NCBI RefSeq assembly: GCF_964340395.1
Contig: NC_135550.1
Location: forward strand, 23,478,176-23,542,175
Direction of reading: 5' to 3'
Length of the DNA stretch: 64,000 nucleotides
From: Glandiceps talaboti
Lineage: Eukaryota > Hemichordata > Enteropneusta > Spengelidae
The position numbers and the translations under genes are program-made. The number at the start of each line of letters is the position of its first letter. Position 1 is the stretch's first letter. The notes below the pieces were generated by a model, which saw only the letters and a program-made list of their open reading frames with translations, was not told the DNA's origin and made no database searches. Below, one piece after another: positions 38,001 to 53,000 of this stretch.

Positions 38001-41000
38001 AGTTGATTGCTTTATGCCCAGTTTAAATTATATACACCTCTTACTTTTACTTTGACCAATCAGAAAGGGTAATGATAGTAACACCACCTGATTGACATAT
38101 GGTAATAAGCTGTATAATTATGCATTCCTTCAGCTCAACAATGTAAGATGGGCCAAGTCTACCAGGAATGTGGGTCCTCCTGTCAAACATCATGTGCCGC
38201 CATGGCAACCAATCTAGCATGTCAGGAAGAGTGTAATCCAGGTTGCAGCTGTCCTCCTGGTATGGTAGAGGATTACCATGGCAACTGTATATTGGTGGAA
38301 GAGTGTCCATGCAAGTACAATGAGAAAGTTTATTTAGCTGGTGAGATAACCCAACAAGAATGCAAAGCATGGTGAGTTTTTTGTAGACACTCCTTTACAA
38401 AGTAATAAACAGTAGTTTTTGTTTTAGACGAAGGAATCCGGAAATTTTCCCTTACTAGTGTAATTAGACATGAATCCCTCTCAATTTGTTATAGCATCCT
38501 CAGTCTTGTATATGTTGTGCCATGAGAAAGAGTTCTATTTCAGTTTGTCAGAAAGCAGTTTGATCCTTGAAGCACTTTTGAGTTTGAAAATATATATCAT
38601 TAGTAGTTACCAGCCACTCTCAACACATATAACACTCTGTGTGTATTGATCAAAGTTAACCACAGAATGCTGATATTTGTTTTCTCTTAGAACGATTTAA
38701 CTGATTCCACCTTTTATAGGAAAGGATAGAGAAGAACCTTTTAATAGTTAATGTCATTACCAAGTGAAATGTAGTTCAAGTTATTAGCTTTGGGTGTCAT
38801 TACAGGTTGACGATTCTCATCAGAATGACAAATTCCATAGTTAAAACTGACCACTAGGTGGCAAAGATGACCAGATTGAAATGTCAACGTACTGCTTGTA
38901 CATTAAAAGTTACCTGTGTATAAAAGTCATTTGATCTAGTAGCAAGCCGACATTTTGGGGTCACGTGAAAAGTAACAAATTTGTTTCTATCCATAGTGAG
39001 TGTATGAATGGTGGATGGCAATGTGAGGACAAAGAATGTGATACTACACAACCAGAGTGTGGAACAAACATGGAGTTTGTAAGTTGTAAAGACAACTGCC
39101 CTCTAACTTGTACAAATATGCACCTCAGACGTAGCTGTGCATCAACTACCTGCCAACCTGGATGTCAATGTATACCTGGCTACGTATGGGATGGTATGTT
39201 ACACACTTTAAACACATTTTATTATCTAAAAGGATCTTTGTTTTTTTTAATTACCTTCATATTTGTCAATTTTTCTATCTAATTTCTGAAAAATTACATT
39301 GTCTGTACTGTCATTTTGTTGATACTTTTCACCATTGTCAGCCAATATTTACCTTGTGTCATCGGTAATGTTATGGCTTTGGTAATCAAGACTTAAGTTA
39401 GTAAGATAGACACCTACTAAAACTATTGTTGTTGGATGTCATAGATTACACAATTATTTGATAGCAGTACCTTTGTTGTGTGAATCTAATCACCGTGTGA
39501 TCAAGATAGTGTAAATATCAGAAGTCCAAAAACAGTACACTGCAAGTTCATGGAAGGCTAGCAATAAAACATTGCCTGTGTCATTCTATGGACTGGTACA
39601 TTTGTATGTGTGTGGCCACTTGAAAAAAAAATTAGCTTTCAGAGATGCCTTCCTACTGATACTATAATTAAACTAACATCCATTTTTTGAACACCACAGA
39701 TACAATGATTATGACTTTATTTGTTTGTTTAGGTGATCAGTGTGTTAGTACCAAAGACTGTCCCTGTCATCACGGAGGACAAAGCTATAAAACAGGTCAA
39801 ACTATTACTGTGGATTGTAACACATGGTAAGTTTTAGTCATCTATACAGTGATATGTGTAGAGTGAGTGAATCAATGAATGAATGAATGAATGAATGAAT
39901 GAGGGAATGAATGCATGTGTGCATGAATGAATGAATGAATGCATGGATGAACAAATGAATGATTGAATGAATGCATGAACAAATGAATGATTGAATGCAT
40001 GAATGAACAAATGAATGAGTGAATGATTGAATGCATGAATGAATGAATGATTGAATGAATGAATGAATGAACAAATGAATGAGTGAACAATTGATGAAAG
40101 ATTAAACAAATGAATGAGTGAATGATTGAATGCATGAATGAACAAATGAATGATTGAACAAACAAACGAACGAATGAATGAATGAATGCATGAATGAATG
40201 AACAAATGAATGAGTGAACAATTGATGAAAGATTGAATAAATGAATGGTTTATTTCACCAGATACAAAAAGACAAATGTGTACATACCAAAGAAAGAAAT
40301 TTGAAAGAAAAATTAAAGATGTGGTTATAGCCACATGATTATTTGATAACATGGTTGGAATATTAATGAGCTATTTTGCATAATCATTTGATGTTGATTT
40401 CAATGGTGAATTTGAATATCTTTAATTCCATGTTATTTATTTTTACAGCTTGTGTAATGGACAACAGTGGGAATGTGAGAACAGACAGTGTGCCGGTGTA
40501 TGTACTGCCTGGGGTGATTCTCACTATGAAACATTTGACGGCAAAATGTTCACCTTCCAAGGTCACTGCACCTATACTCTGTCAAAGAGTATCTCCAGCA
40601 ATCCTTATCTTCAATACTCCATTGCATCAGAGAATATTATATGTGGTACAAGTGGGGTAACCTGTAGTAAAACTATTGCTGTCACTGTATGGGTTGATGG
40701 TCAACAATATCAGATCAGACTCATACGAGGTTCTCCTGTCAATGTGCCATACCCATCACCATTTGAAGTGTGGGAAGCTGGTCTCTTTGTCTTTGTACAT
40801 GTTCAGCACCATTTCACTGTACAGTGGGATAAAGGTACTAGAGTCTACGTCAAGTTGGATCCCATACACAGAGCTCAGGTAAGCAATCTATTAAATAACT
40901 GATACGTTTGTTACATGATAACACCATTCAGAAACAGTGTCTGAACAATTGTGTCATCTTGGAATTAGAATAGGACATTTACTGGCAAATGAAATTGTAA

Positions 41001-44000
41001 AATTTTGGAAGATTGAACTCATTTTTTGTTCATAAAGTTTTGGTTCAGATTCAATCAGCAGCAAATATAAACTGTGCTGAATTTGTGTGAATATGTTTTT
41101 AACTCTGCATTAATTGACTTCTACATGATCTGCCTATAGGTTGAGGGTCTGTGCGGCAACTTCAATGATGACCAACTGGATGACTTTGTAACACCATCAG
41201 GAGGTCCACCAGCTGTAACATCACTAGAATTTGGTGACAGTTGGAAATCACTGCGATCCTGCCCAGATTCAACCCATATTAATGATACATGTAGTATGGC
41301 TCCTCACCGTAAAGCATGGGCTGTCAGAAAATGTAGTATCCTCAAGTCTGACCACTTCCAGTCCTGTCATAGTGAGGTTCCATATGAACCATACTTTGAC
41401 AGGTGTGTTTTTGACGCCTGTGGTTGTGATATGGGTGGTGATTGCGAGTGTCTTTGTACAGCCATAGCTACCTATACGCATAAATGTAACATGAATGGTA
41501 TTCCTGTACGATGGAGATCACAAGAATTCTGTCGTAAGTATGATGTTCTGATGATCTGATTACTGTATGATGTTCACTAGGAAAAAAGGGTCCTATTCAG
41601 TGTTGATGAAAAATAGGGGGAAAAAATATTTTTAAAAATGAAAATTTATGTTTCCTATTTCTCTAAAATTGAAGTCATTCTTATCATATTCTACTATTTT
41701 GTTTAAAAAAAAGAAAACCAACAAAAACAAAAATGTACTTTTTTTCTATGATGCCCCAAAATAAAGAATCAAATATTGTTGTTTCTTTGTATTTCAGCCA
41801 TGCAGTGTGAGGGCTGTGGACACTATGAGGCCTGCACTACGGCATGTCCCAGGACCTGTGACAATTTCTATGACTACAGTTCAGTTATAGAACAATGTGA
41901 CCAAAGCTGTGTTGAAGGATGTCAGTGCCCATCAGATGAAGTTTATGATCCAGACACTAACAAGTGTGTTCCACCAGCAGAGTGTTACTGTGCTAAAGTT
42001 AATGGTGTCAAATATTTTGATGGTCAGATCATCAACAGCTACTCAGATCCCTGTCAAACATGGTAGGTGACCCAAATGACTTCTAATACTAATGTACTTC
42101 AGACTCTGATAATGTATAGCTGCCAAGAGCCATGCTTACCTATATAGAGGTAATTCCTGGTTTTCATACCCACTTTGAGGAATAGAAAGTAAAATAAAGC
42201 TAGATTTGCTATTTTGTTCGTAGCGCCTTACAGGAAGTAAAATAGGACTTTCCTTGAAAAATTAGGTTACACTTTGAAAATATAAACCTCAGGATTCTGA
42301 CGCGAATGTTTTTAATAGAAATATTAGGGAAAGAAGGTATTGTGTTATCAAGATATTTCACAAGTGTGATGGAATGGCTACAAATTTGAAAGAAAACAAA
42401 ATGAAGTTTAAGGATGTTGATTCTTGCTCTTCATGGCATTGAAGAGTATCTGGCAGATGTAGGAAAAATTGTATGGAAATTATATTATCTTTTTAATAGC
42501 TGAAAAATAATCACCAATCACAAATCGTGATGTATATTATAAACTATGATGGTTCTTTGATTACAGCTACTGTTCCAACCATACCATTCATTGTCTGGGT
42601 CAGCCGTGTACTACTACGCCATTCTCTACAACTGCTCCTACAACATTGGCTAATGCTACTACCTGGTTTACAACAATACCAGCAACTACTACACCACCTT
42701 CACCAACCACAGTAACAACTGGTACTACAGGTGTGACTACTGAGGTTGCAACAACACAAGGTAGGTCTACAGCAGGCACAACAACAGAAATTGGTACTAC
42801 AGCTGTAACTACTGAGGCTGCAACAACACAAGGTGGGACTACAACAGGCACAACAATGGAGATTGAAACCACCAAAGCTGAAACAACTCAAGAAACAACC
42901 ACTTCTAGTGAAACGCCATCTGTCATAACAACACAGAAACAAGAAAGTACCACCCTTGCCGCCGCATCAACAGAAGGTACTACTACTACCGCCCAGCCAA
43001 CCACAGGTATCACCTCTCCACCCGTAACAACCATCACTCCCTGTGATAGCTGGACACCATGGCTGAATGCATTCACACCTACATTTCAAACACAAGGGGA
43101 CCTAGAAACCGTGGACAACTTACGACAGAAATACATATTCTGTGAGTCTCCAAGTGCCATTAAATGCCGTACAGTCAACACCCATTACAGACCAAATGAC
43201 CATGATCAGCATATCACATGTGACCTGGCCAGTGGTTTGATTTGTGACAATACTCAGCAAGTAGCAGGATTATGTTACGACTATGAAGTCAGCTTCTTTT
43301 GTCCTTGTGGTAAGATATTCACAATTTCTTTCAGTTTTCAGTTTTCAATGTAGCATTATACTTGTCACAGCTATAGTTGAAGTTGCACAAGGATCATCCT
43401 AAGAAGTAGACTATTAAAGTGAAAGTATTCGAATGCAACAACATAGGTTAAAATTTTATCCAATACGCTTCTTCTATTTTTTTAGAATGTGCATTAGCGC
43501 CCTCACTCAAACAAATGCCATATATATTTGTTTTAGCAATTTTATATGTGTTCATGTTGGACTTATTAATTTACTATCAAGTTTAACTGTAGTAACTGTA
43601 CTTTTGATTTTATTTGCTAGTTTGGATATCACATTCATGTTTTATGAATTGAGTGAAATTAAATACATGCTTGAAGTACTAGAGACTTCAGAATGTACTT
43701 TTGTCAGATTAGTGCAAGTGATAATTTTCATAAGTAGTGTACATGGGTAGGTTTAATACGCTTTGTATGTCCTTACAAGTCAGACCATTCTATTTTTCAT
43801 GATGAGAAAATCTTTTCACAGGACAAACAAGCAGTACCATGGCAACCACCACATCAACAACAATGGTGTCAACCTCAACCCCAATAAGCAGTACACCTCC
43901 AAGTACCACAAGACAAGTTACACCTGAAGTAACAACTCCCCAAACCACAGAGGCAGCAACAACCATATCCATGGCAACCACACCATCTATAATGGTTCCA

Positions 44001-47000
44001 AGTTGTAATCAAACTGGCTGGACTGACTGGATGAGTGTGTCTGAACCTACCTCTGCTGAGGATGATGGCGATTATGAAATTTTGCCCTCTTTGAGAAGAC
44101 ATTTCAGTTTCTGTAAGCACCCAGAAGCTATCCAATGTCGGGAGAGAGGAACTGGATTGTCTTACGATCAACTGAATCAAGACCATGTAGAGTGTTTACC
44201 AATGTTTGGGTTACGATGTGACAATAAGCACCAAACTGATGGCCGACAATGTGCAGATTATGAAGTTCGTTTCTTCTGTAGATGCGGTGAGTCATAAATG
44301 AAAGTTTAACTTTAGACATTTTGTAAGGTTTTGGAGTGTATACTACTTTTTTCTATTCAGCTGACAGAATTTTTTAAAACAGTTATTAAAATATGCAATT
44401 CATAACAGATATATTAAGTACGTCCCTCTATTAACATTCAAATGATCAAACATTGTTTTTACAGAAGAAATTACAACACCATCAGAAGTGACTTCAACGC
44501 CATCTGGTAGTACTGTTAGTCCAACCACAGGCCAACCAGAAGTGACTACAACACCATCTGTTAGTACTGTTAGTCCAACCACAGGCCAACCAGAAGTGAC
44601 TACAACGCCATCTGGTAGTACTGTTAGTCCAACCACAGGCCAACCAGAAGTGACTACAACGCCATCTGTTAGTACTGTTAGTCCAACCACAGGCCAACCA
44701 GAAGTGACTACAACGCCATCTGGTAGTACTGTTAGTCCAACCACAGGCCAACCAGAAGTGACTACAACACCATCTGGTAGTACTGTTAGTCCAACCACAG
44801 GCCAACCAGAAGTGACTACAACGCCATCTGGTAGTACTGTTAGTCCAACCACAGGCCAACCAGAAGTGACTACAACGCCATCTGTTAGTACTGTTAGTCC
44901 CACCACAGGCCAACCAGAAGTGACTACAACACCATCTGTTAGTACTGTTAGTCCCACCACAGGCCAACCAGAAGTGACTACAACACCATCTGGTAGTACT
45001 GTTAGTCCAACCACAGGCCAACCAGAAGTGACTACAACGCCATCTGGTAGTACTGTTAGTCCAACCACAGGCCAACCTGAAGTGACTACAACACCATCTG
45101 GTAGTACTGTTAGTCCAACCACAGGCCAACCAGAAGTGACTACAACACCATCTGGTAGTACTGTTAGTCCAACCACAGGCCAAACTGAAATTGCCACATC
45201 AACATCAGAATACCTTACATCTACAAAAGAACTTGAAACAACACCAACTGTTGTCACCATCACAACAACTCGGCAACCATCTGTACCCCCAACCTTGTGT
45301 GTTCCAGGCTTTACTGACTGGTTCAATCTAGATTCTCCATTCGATGATGGCAGTGACATAGAAAGCATGGAAGATATCCGTAGATATTACGGGTTCTGTA
45401 GATTCCCAGAGGCCATTGAATGTCAAGATGTAATCAGTGGTTTACCATACACACAGACAGGAGAGAATGTTACCTGTGATGTGGAGAATGGTTTGGTGTG
45501 TCTAAATAGCCAACAAAGTGATGGTCAGTGCCAAGACTATGCAGTTAGGTTAGATTGCGGTAATTGTGGAGGTAAGCATCTTTTTGTATACATTTGTGAA
45601 GAACTAATGTGTATAGCACAGTTTCACATCTTAATAAATAATACTTCAGTGTTAATTTATCAATATCTGCATGCTTTTAGTGAACATTTCTTTATCAGGT
45701 ATTTATAAACTGGTTCATTAGACAGTATGATAGCATACAAGTATACCCAGGACAGAGTTCATTTGAGATTTTTCCCTGGTAAGATTATGTATTTTCCTGT
45801 GCTTGTGTTTCTTGTGTCTATTTTGGGTGTTTTCAGTGAATGCTGATAATTTATCTGGTCATCATAAATAAGTACAACAAACTTGATATTCTCTTCATCG
45901 CCATCGTCATCATCATGTTACACTCTTTGAGAATACTGTGGTTCTCAAAGCCAAGACATGAATTCAAGAAATCAAGATATGACGTGTAAAGAGTTTCACT
46001 CTATTAATTGTCATTCATTTTGTTTGTCATTATTATTTTTTTCAACAGCAACAACCACACCTGTTACTGAAGAGACAAGCACACAAACTATTTCTGTAAC
46101 AACATCTACAACTACTACTACTACAGCAGAAGAAACTACGATGCCAGAAACAACCACAGCAAGAAATATGAACCAAACTACAACACTTATACCAACAGGA
46201 GAAACAACTCAAATTGGTACTACAGAAAGTACCCCATCTGTCACTTCTGAGCACACCACTCCTGAAATTACCACTGAGCAAACCACTCCTGAAATTACCA
46301 CTGGGCAAACCACTCCTGAAATTACCACTGAGCAAACTACTCCTGAAATTACCACTGGGCGAACCACTCCTGAAATTACCACTGAGCAAACTACTCCTGA
46401 AATTACCACTGAGCAAACCATCCCAAGCACAACTATAGGTAAAACGACTCCAGAAACCATGGCAACCACACAACAGGCAACTTTAGGCACATTGGCACCT
46501 GCATGTACATTCCATGGATGGGGTCAATGGATGGATGTCTCTCACCCAAGTGTGCTGTCGGATGGTGAATATGAAACATTTCCCACCTTAAGGAAGTACT
46601 ATCAATTCTGTGAACAGCCAGTTGACATTCAGTGCAGAACCAGAATGATATCTAGCGGTGTGTATGCATCTTACATTGAAGCCAGGCAGAGAGGTGTAAC
46701 ATGTGATGTCAACCATGGTTTAGTGTGTACAAATAGAATACAAAGACCAGTTCCTATCTGCTATGACTATGAAGTCAGGGTCTATTGTATATGTGAAGCA
46801 TCTACCACACCAGGTAAGCAAACAAACAATTGAAAAAATAATGACGATGGAATATACAGAGTCATCAAGGGTGCATGATGTCTCCTTTCGAAGCCATATA
46901 GACTGAAGTAAGATCTATAGTTACCATTTTTTGTCATTTTGGTTGGAAAGGAATTCTCCTAAAAATGTCTATAATTTACAAAAATGTTCACCATTTTTAT

Positions 47001-50000
47001 CTCCACATTCACTATTATATATATGTTTTGATTATTTTCAGTGATGACCACAGAAAAAATAACAACAACTACAACTGTCACCCAGACAACAACAATCACC
47101 ACAACCAAAGCTACTGTTCCTAGTACGACTCCACTGGTAAATGTGACAACTCCAGAAACAACAACTGTCAAAGAAACTTTCACCAGTACCATGCCAACAG
47201 GTTCACCCCAGACAACTGTAACAGAACAAACAACAGAAAAAACAACACCAGTATCTACTGGACAACCAACAGAAATGACAAGTGCAGCAAAAGAAGAAAA
47301 TTTCACCAGTACCATGCCAACAGGTTCACCCCAGACAACTGTAGCTGAACAAACAACAGAAAAAACAACACCAGTATCTACTGGACAACCAACAGAAATG
47401 ACAAGTGCAGCAAAAGAAGAAAATTTCACCAGTACCATGCCAACAGGGTCACCCCAGACAACTGTAACAGAACAAACAACAGAAAAAACAACACCAGTAT
47501 CTACTGGACAACCAACAGAAATGACAAGTGCAGCAAAAGAAGAAAATTTCACCAGTACCATGCCAACAGGTTCACCCCAGACAACTGTAGCTGAACAAAC
47601 AACAGAAAAAACAACACCAGTATCTACTGGACAACCAACAGAAATGACAAGTGCAGCAAAAGAAGAAAATTTCACCAGTACCATGCCAACAGGGTCACCC
47701 CAGACAACTGTAGCTGAACAAACAACAGAAAAAACAACACCAGTATCTACTGGACAACCAACAGAAATGACAAGTGCAGCAAAAGAAGAAAATTTCACCA
47801 GTACCATGCCAACAGGGTCACCCCAGACAACTGTAGCCGAACAAACAACAGAAAAAACAACACCAGTATCTACTGGACAACCAACAGAAATGACAAGTGC
47901 AGCAAAGGAAGAAAATTTCACCAGTACCATGCCAACAGGTTCACCCCAGACAACTGTAGCCGAACAAACAACAGAAAAAACAACACCAGTATCTACTGGA
48001 CAACCAACAGAAATGACAAGTGCAGCAAAGGAAGAAAATTTCACCAGTACCATGCCAACAGGTTCACCCCAGACAACTGTAACAGAACAAACAACAGAAA
48101 AAACAACACCAGTATCTACTGGACAACCAAATGTTACAGTTACAGTACCAGAAATGACAAGTGCAGCAAAGGAAGAAAATTTCACCAGTACCATGCCAAC
48201 AGGGTCACCCCAGACAACTGTAACAGAACAAACAACAGAACAAACAACAGAAAAAACAACACCAGTGTCTACTGGACAACCAACTGTTACAGTTACAGTA
48301 CCAGAAATGACAAGTGCAGCAAAAGAAGAAAATTTCACCAGTACCATGCCAACAGGTTCACCCCAGACAACTGTAGCCGAACAAACAACACAAAAAACAA
48401 CTGAAAAAACAACACCAGTGATTGTTACTACACCTGGAGAGACAACTACCAAGGGGCCAAGTACGACCAGACCATCTTTCATAACACCTTTCCTACCTAC
48501 ATGTACCAAAGATGGATGGTCTGATTGGATGAGTGTAGATACCCCAACAACAGGTGATAACCATGGCGATATTGAAGACTTTGTTTCTCTCAGATACGGC
48601 TACCAATTCTGTCGAGATGATGAAATCAAGAACATTTCATGCCGTGTCAAGGAAACAGGAGAAGATAGTAGTAGGGTGACACAGGATGTGATCTGTACAG
48701 TCCAAGATGGGTTGGTTTGTGACAACTACAGACAAGGACCAGGACAACAATGTCTAGACTATGAAATCAGTGTCTACTGTTTGTGTTGTAAGTATCCTTA
48801 ACTATATACACCTGTTGATTATGTGCATGTGTCTCAATTTGATCAAAATATGATTCATCATATCTCAGCTCAAAAGAAATGCAATGTTACAAAGAGTGTA
48901 ATGTTCAATTGGAAAACAGTATGTGCTTTGCACTAGAATGTTACTCTGTGCATGAAAGATGCATACATTTTTTTGATCAAAATATTAAAAAAAGAAGAGC
49001 ACAGAGAAATGGTAAACAGAGTTTACAGAAAGGCACGTCTTGAAAAATTATAAGAAATGTGCTTTGAATGAAGAAATATTTCCATACAGTAGCCACCTAT
49101 GAATTACACAATGTCCAATTTTATATATCCTTACGTTACTTTCATCTTTACAGCAGTGACAAGTACCACAGGTGTGCCAACAAGAACAACACCAACTACC
49201 ACTACTATTGGAGGACCAACCACCCCTATATCAACCACTGAGGAGTTGACGACGGTTAGAACAATATCACCATCTGGGACATCCACCATCAAGACACTTA
49301 CACCAGAAGGTACCACCATAGTTGAAACACACACACCATCTGGTACCGTGACATCTAGAATGACAACTCCAGGAATGCCCTCAACATTCTCAAGAACAAC
49401 CACAGTTGAAGGTACAACCACACAGAAGACAACAACTGAGGGTGTAACAACGATTACAACAACTACTCCAGAAGGAAATGTCACTCATACCACTATCACC
49501 CCTGAGGGAAATGTCACCAAAGTTGTCACTGTCACAGAGGGAACAACAATCATCAAGACAACTCCAACAGAGGGAGCAACAACACTTGAAGCAACACCAA
49601 CTCCCAGAACAAGTCCAGCTGTTTCAACCACAGGTTATACTCGCACACCACCCATAGTGTGTAACAATGGTTGGACAGACTGGATGAATTCAGACACCCC
49701 AAGTACAGGAAATGGTGACTCTGAACTGATTCCACAACTACGTACAAAGTACAGTTTCTGTGCAGATGATCAAATTATTGATGCTAACTGCAGGGTTGCT
49801 AGTATCCCATACACAGATTCTTCACTGACAGGACAAAACTTTGAAGTACCGTGTGGTGTCAATGGACTTCACTGTCTAAATGATGCTAATGATCCAAGAT
49901 GTCATAACTATGAGATCAGATTTCAATGTTCCTGTGCTGGTGTAACCACTGCAACATCAACTGCGACACCAACCACTAGAATGACACCAACTGGATCACC

Positions 50001-53000
50001 AAGTCCAACAACTTCCAGAACTACAACAGAGGTTATGTCAACTATGACTCGTAAGTAAATTTTGGTGAAAACCTTGTTTAAAAATCTTAACGAACTCAAA
50101 TGAACTTTTGCCACATGTAACAAAAAACCTGAAAATTGTGGTACTGACTAATTTTTTTTAGCGAGACTTATCAACATTGGGATGACAGTCAGGGGAAACT
50201 TACTGATAGGGAGAGCAGTATTTTAGAAAGCTGGAACAGTTTTTCTTGGCATTTCGATTTTTTTCAGTGTTGTGTAAAAACTTCTAAAAGCAAATACTGT
50301 AGTTAATGAGACTTCAAAAAGTGTAGAGAAAATAATCTTACAACCTTTCCCCTTAATTTTGACAGCAATCTGTGATCCAGGACAGGTGTATGTAGTGAAT
50401 GCCTTCAACTGTGATCAGTTGTGTGACTCCATGCAACAAATTATTCCTGAATGCCAGGATGTTAATGCCAACATTAGTGCCTGTCTGAATGACAGTGTCC
50501 TACCACCGGAAGGATTCTGTAAAAACCAAAATAACAGTAAAATTATGAAAGTAAATGGTCTCTGGAAGTGTGTGTCGTCTGCTAGTTGTATGTGTTGGAG
50601 AGAAGATATTCAAGAAATGGTTGCAGTAAGTCTTGCCATTTTTATAAATTACTCCTTTTTTGCAGTGTTTTTTCATGTCAAATATTGAGAAACTGAACTT
50701 AGTGTCTACTGTACAAAATAATATAGAGAGAACAATTTTTTGAGCCATAGTGTAAGAAAAGAGTTATTGGTATATTTCCAACAGGGCCTTGCTCTCATTA
50801 TATGGCTTATTTCACTTTTTGAAAAATGACATTTTGAATTGGTAATATCGACTTCTGAAAAATAAAATTTTGTACTGGTAATACTGACTTGTTACAATAT
50901 AGTCAAATACTTGAGTTGAAATCTTGCTTGCATTATTTCTAGTATTCACCTGTTAAATCTAGACAGAGGAAACTACTACTAATAATATATTGATGTAATA
51001 TGTTGATATAAAATATTTAGTTAGTGATGACTACATTTCTACAGTAGGACTTTTTTAATTCATCACTCACACTTTTTTTAATGCAATAGCTCAAAACATT
51101 TTGACATGGAAATTAATGAATCTTTTCTATATTTTCTCTCATCAGCCTGGCTCAAAATGGGAAGAAAATGAATGCAAACAATGTGTGTGCTTTGATGATA
51201 CAATCTTCTGTGTCAACAAGACCACACAAGAGTGCCAGCCAACACCTACATCTCCCACTGAAGGTACCACCACTTCAACTGTTGCTATGACTATTAAACT
51301 CCAAAACATTACACATATGTACACAATGATTGAAATGTTTGATACAGTGCATGAAATATAAATCTGTGTGCAATCAAGAAAATAATGGTCAGATTTGTGC
51401 AAGTAAAGTTTCCAAGCCAAAGTCATAAAGTTTTGTATTAGTCTGACTTTCTAGCTTTTGTTTTGCCAACATCACCCGTACTATGATTTTTGTCTTTCTA
51501 ATTCCAGGTACACCAACAGCCACATCTATTCCAACAACAACGATAACTCCAGAGTTGGAAGTTTGCCAAGGTGTTACAAACTCATCCAGATGTCCTGACT
51601 CCTGTCCAGTTGGTCAACGTTGTGATGGTAAAAAATGTGTGGACACAGTGGACTGTCCATGTCTGTATGAAGGAAGCCTTTACAATTCTCACTTCATCAA
51701 TGACAGATGTGAAACTTGTTCCTGTTTCAATGGCACTGTGATTGGTTGTTCTAAACACTGTGAAATTCAAGAATGTCCTGAGGGGGAGCAGATTGTCCAC
51801 CCAGATGGAGAGTGTTGTCGATGTGAATGCCTGTGTCGTACAGATGAATTCCACTGTCATTTATCAAATAATGCCCTCTGTCGGGACCAATGTATTCCAA
51901 CACCATTCCAATGTGATGGTACAGTAGACTGTCCATCAGGTGAAGATGAAATGAACTGTGTGACACCTACACCGACACCATCTCCTTGTCAAGGACCCAA
52001 TGGAGAGGAGATTCCAGTTGGTCAGTCAGTGACTGTAGATGGTTGTAGTGTCTGTACCTGTGAATCTGATGGTGTGTTGTCCTGTACTTCATCTGCCTGT
52101 CCTAAGACTTGCAAGATCTACTATGATGTATTCCAAACCTTTGACAACCGGGAATATGTGTATGAGATTTGTGATCACATCCTGGCGATGAATAGAGAGT
52201 CCTATAACACACAGTTTGAAGTCAAAGGTAAGGAGAAGATTAAATGATGTATTCTGGGTTAAATGAAAATTACTACTCACAGAGTCAAAAGAAATTTGTG
52301 GTAGTGAATTTCTGACTCTTTGAGTAGAAACATTCATTTGAAACTAGGTACCCGTGGTCCATGAACATTCATTCTTATATTTTGGGTCAAGAGTTTCAAA
52401 TAGTTTCCACTTTTTGAATAATTCAGATAAGATCGATTTTTATCCTGTTTTCCCATTTTGTAGGTTTTTTTTGTACAAACAAATGTGGTAGAAGAGGAAT
52501 AATATTTATAGTCTGCCAATGCTGTCATTCACATTATTTTGATGCCACAGCAAGCAAAAAACATTATGTAAACAGGACGTAAAAGTTATTGATAGTACAA
52601 TCTATCCATAAAATGTATTGAAATCAGTAACATTTCAAATATTAAAAACCTCGTGAACACAGAGTGGAAGAAATATGACAGGTAACAAGTGTATAGATAT
52701 ATGCAGATAGAGTTTCATCCAAAAACTCACCAAGGCAGCAAACATAAAAAAACAACTCTCCAAGGCAGCAGTTTGCATTTCCAACAATCTTGCAGAAGAC
52801 AGAATCTAGCAATCAAATAGGATAAAATTGATAGAAGTTATTGCTGATGTGACATACTGTGACATACTAGTAACTATTGAGTCAATATGATAAACTAATG
52901 GTTCATCTAACTGGTAGAACAGCATTTCGAATACTAAGGACAGTACAGTTGATTGAGTTAGTATATGATCAGCGATAGAGATCTAAAATGGCTAAAAAGT

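Noticed and set aside
44400-45368. 322-residue minus-strand open frame
   Set aside because: It is the antisense of the 54-bp PTS repeat in exon 30.
46959-48509. 516-residue minus-strand open frame
   Set aside because: It is the antisense of the 123-bp PTS repeat; the plus strand carries the mucin frame joined to conserved CysD and splice sites.
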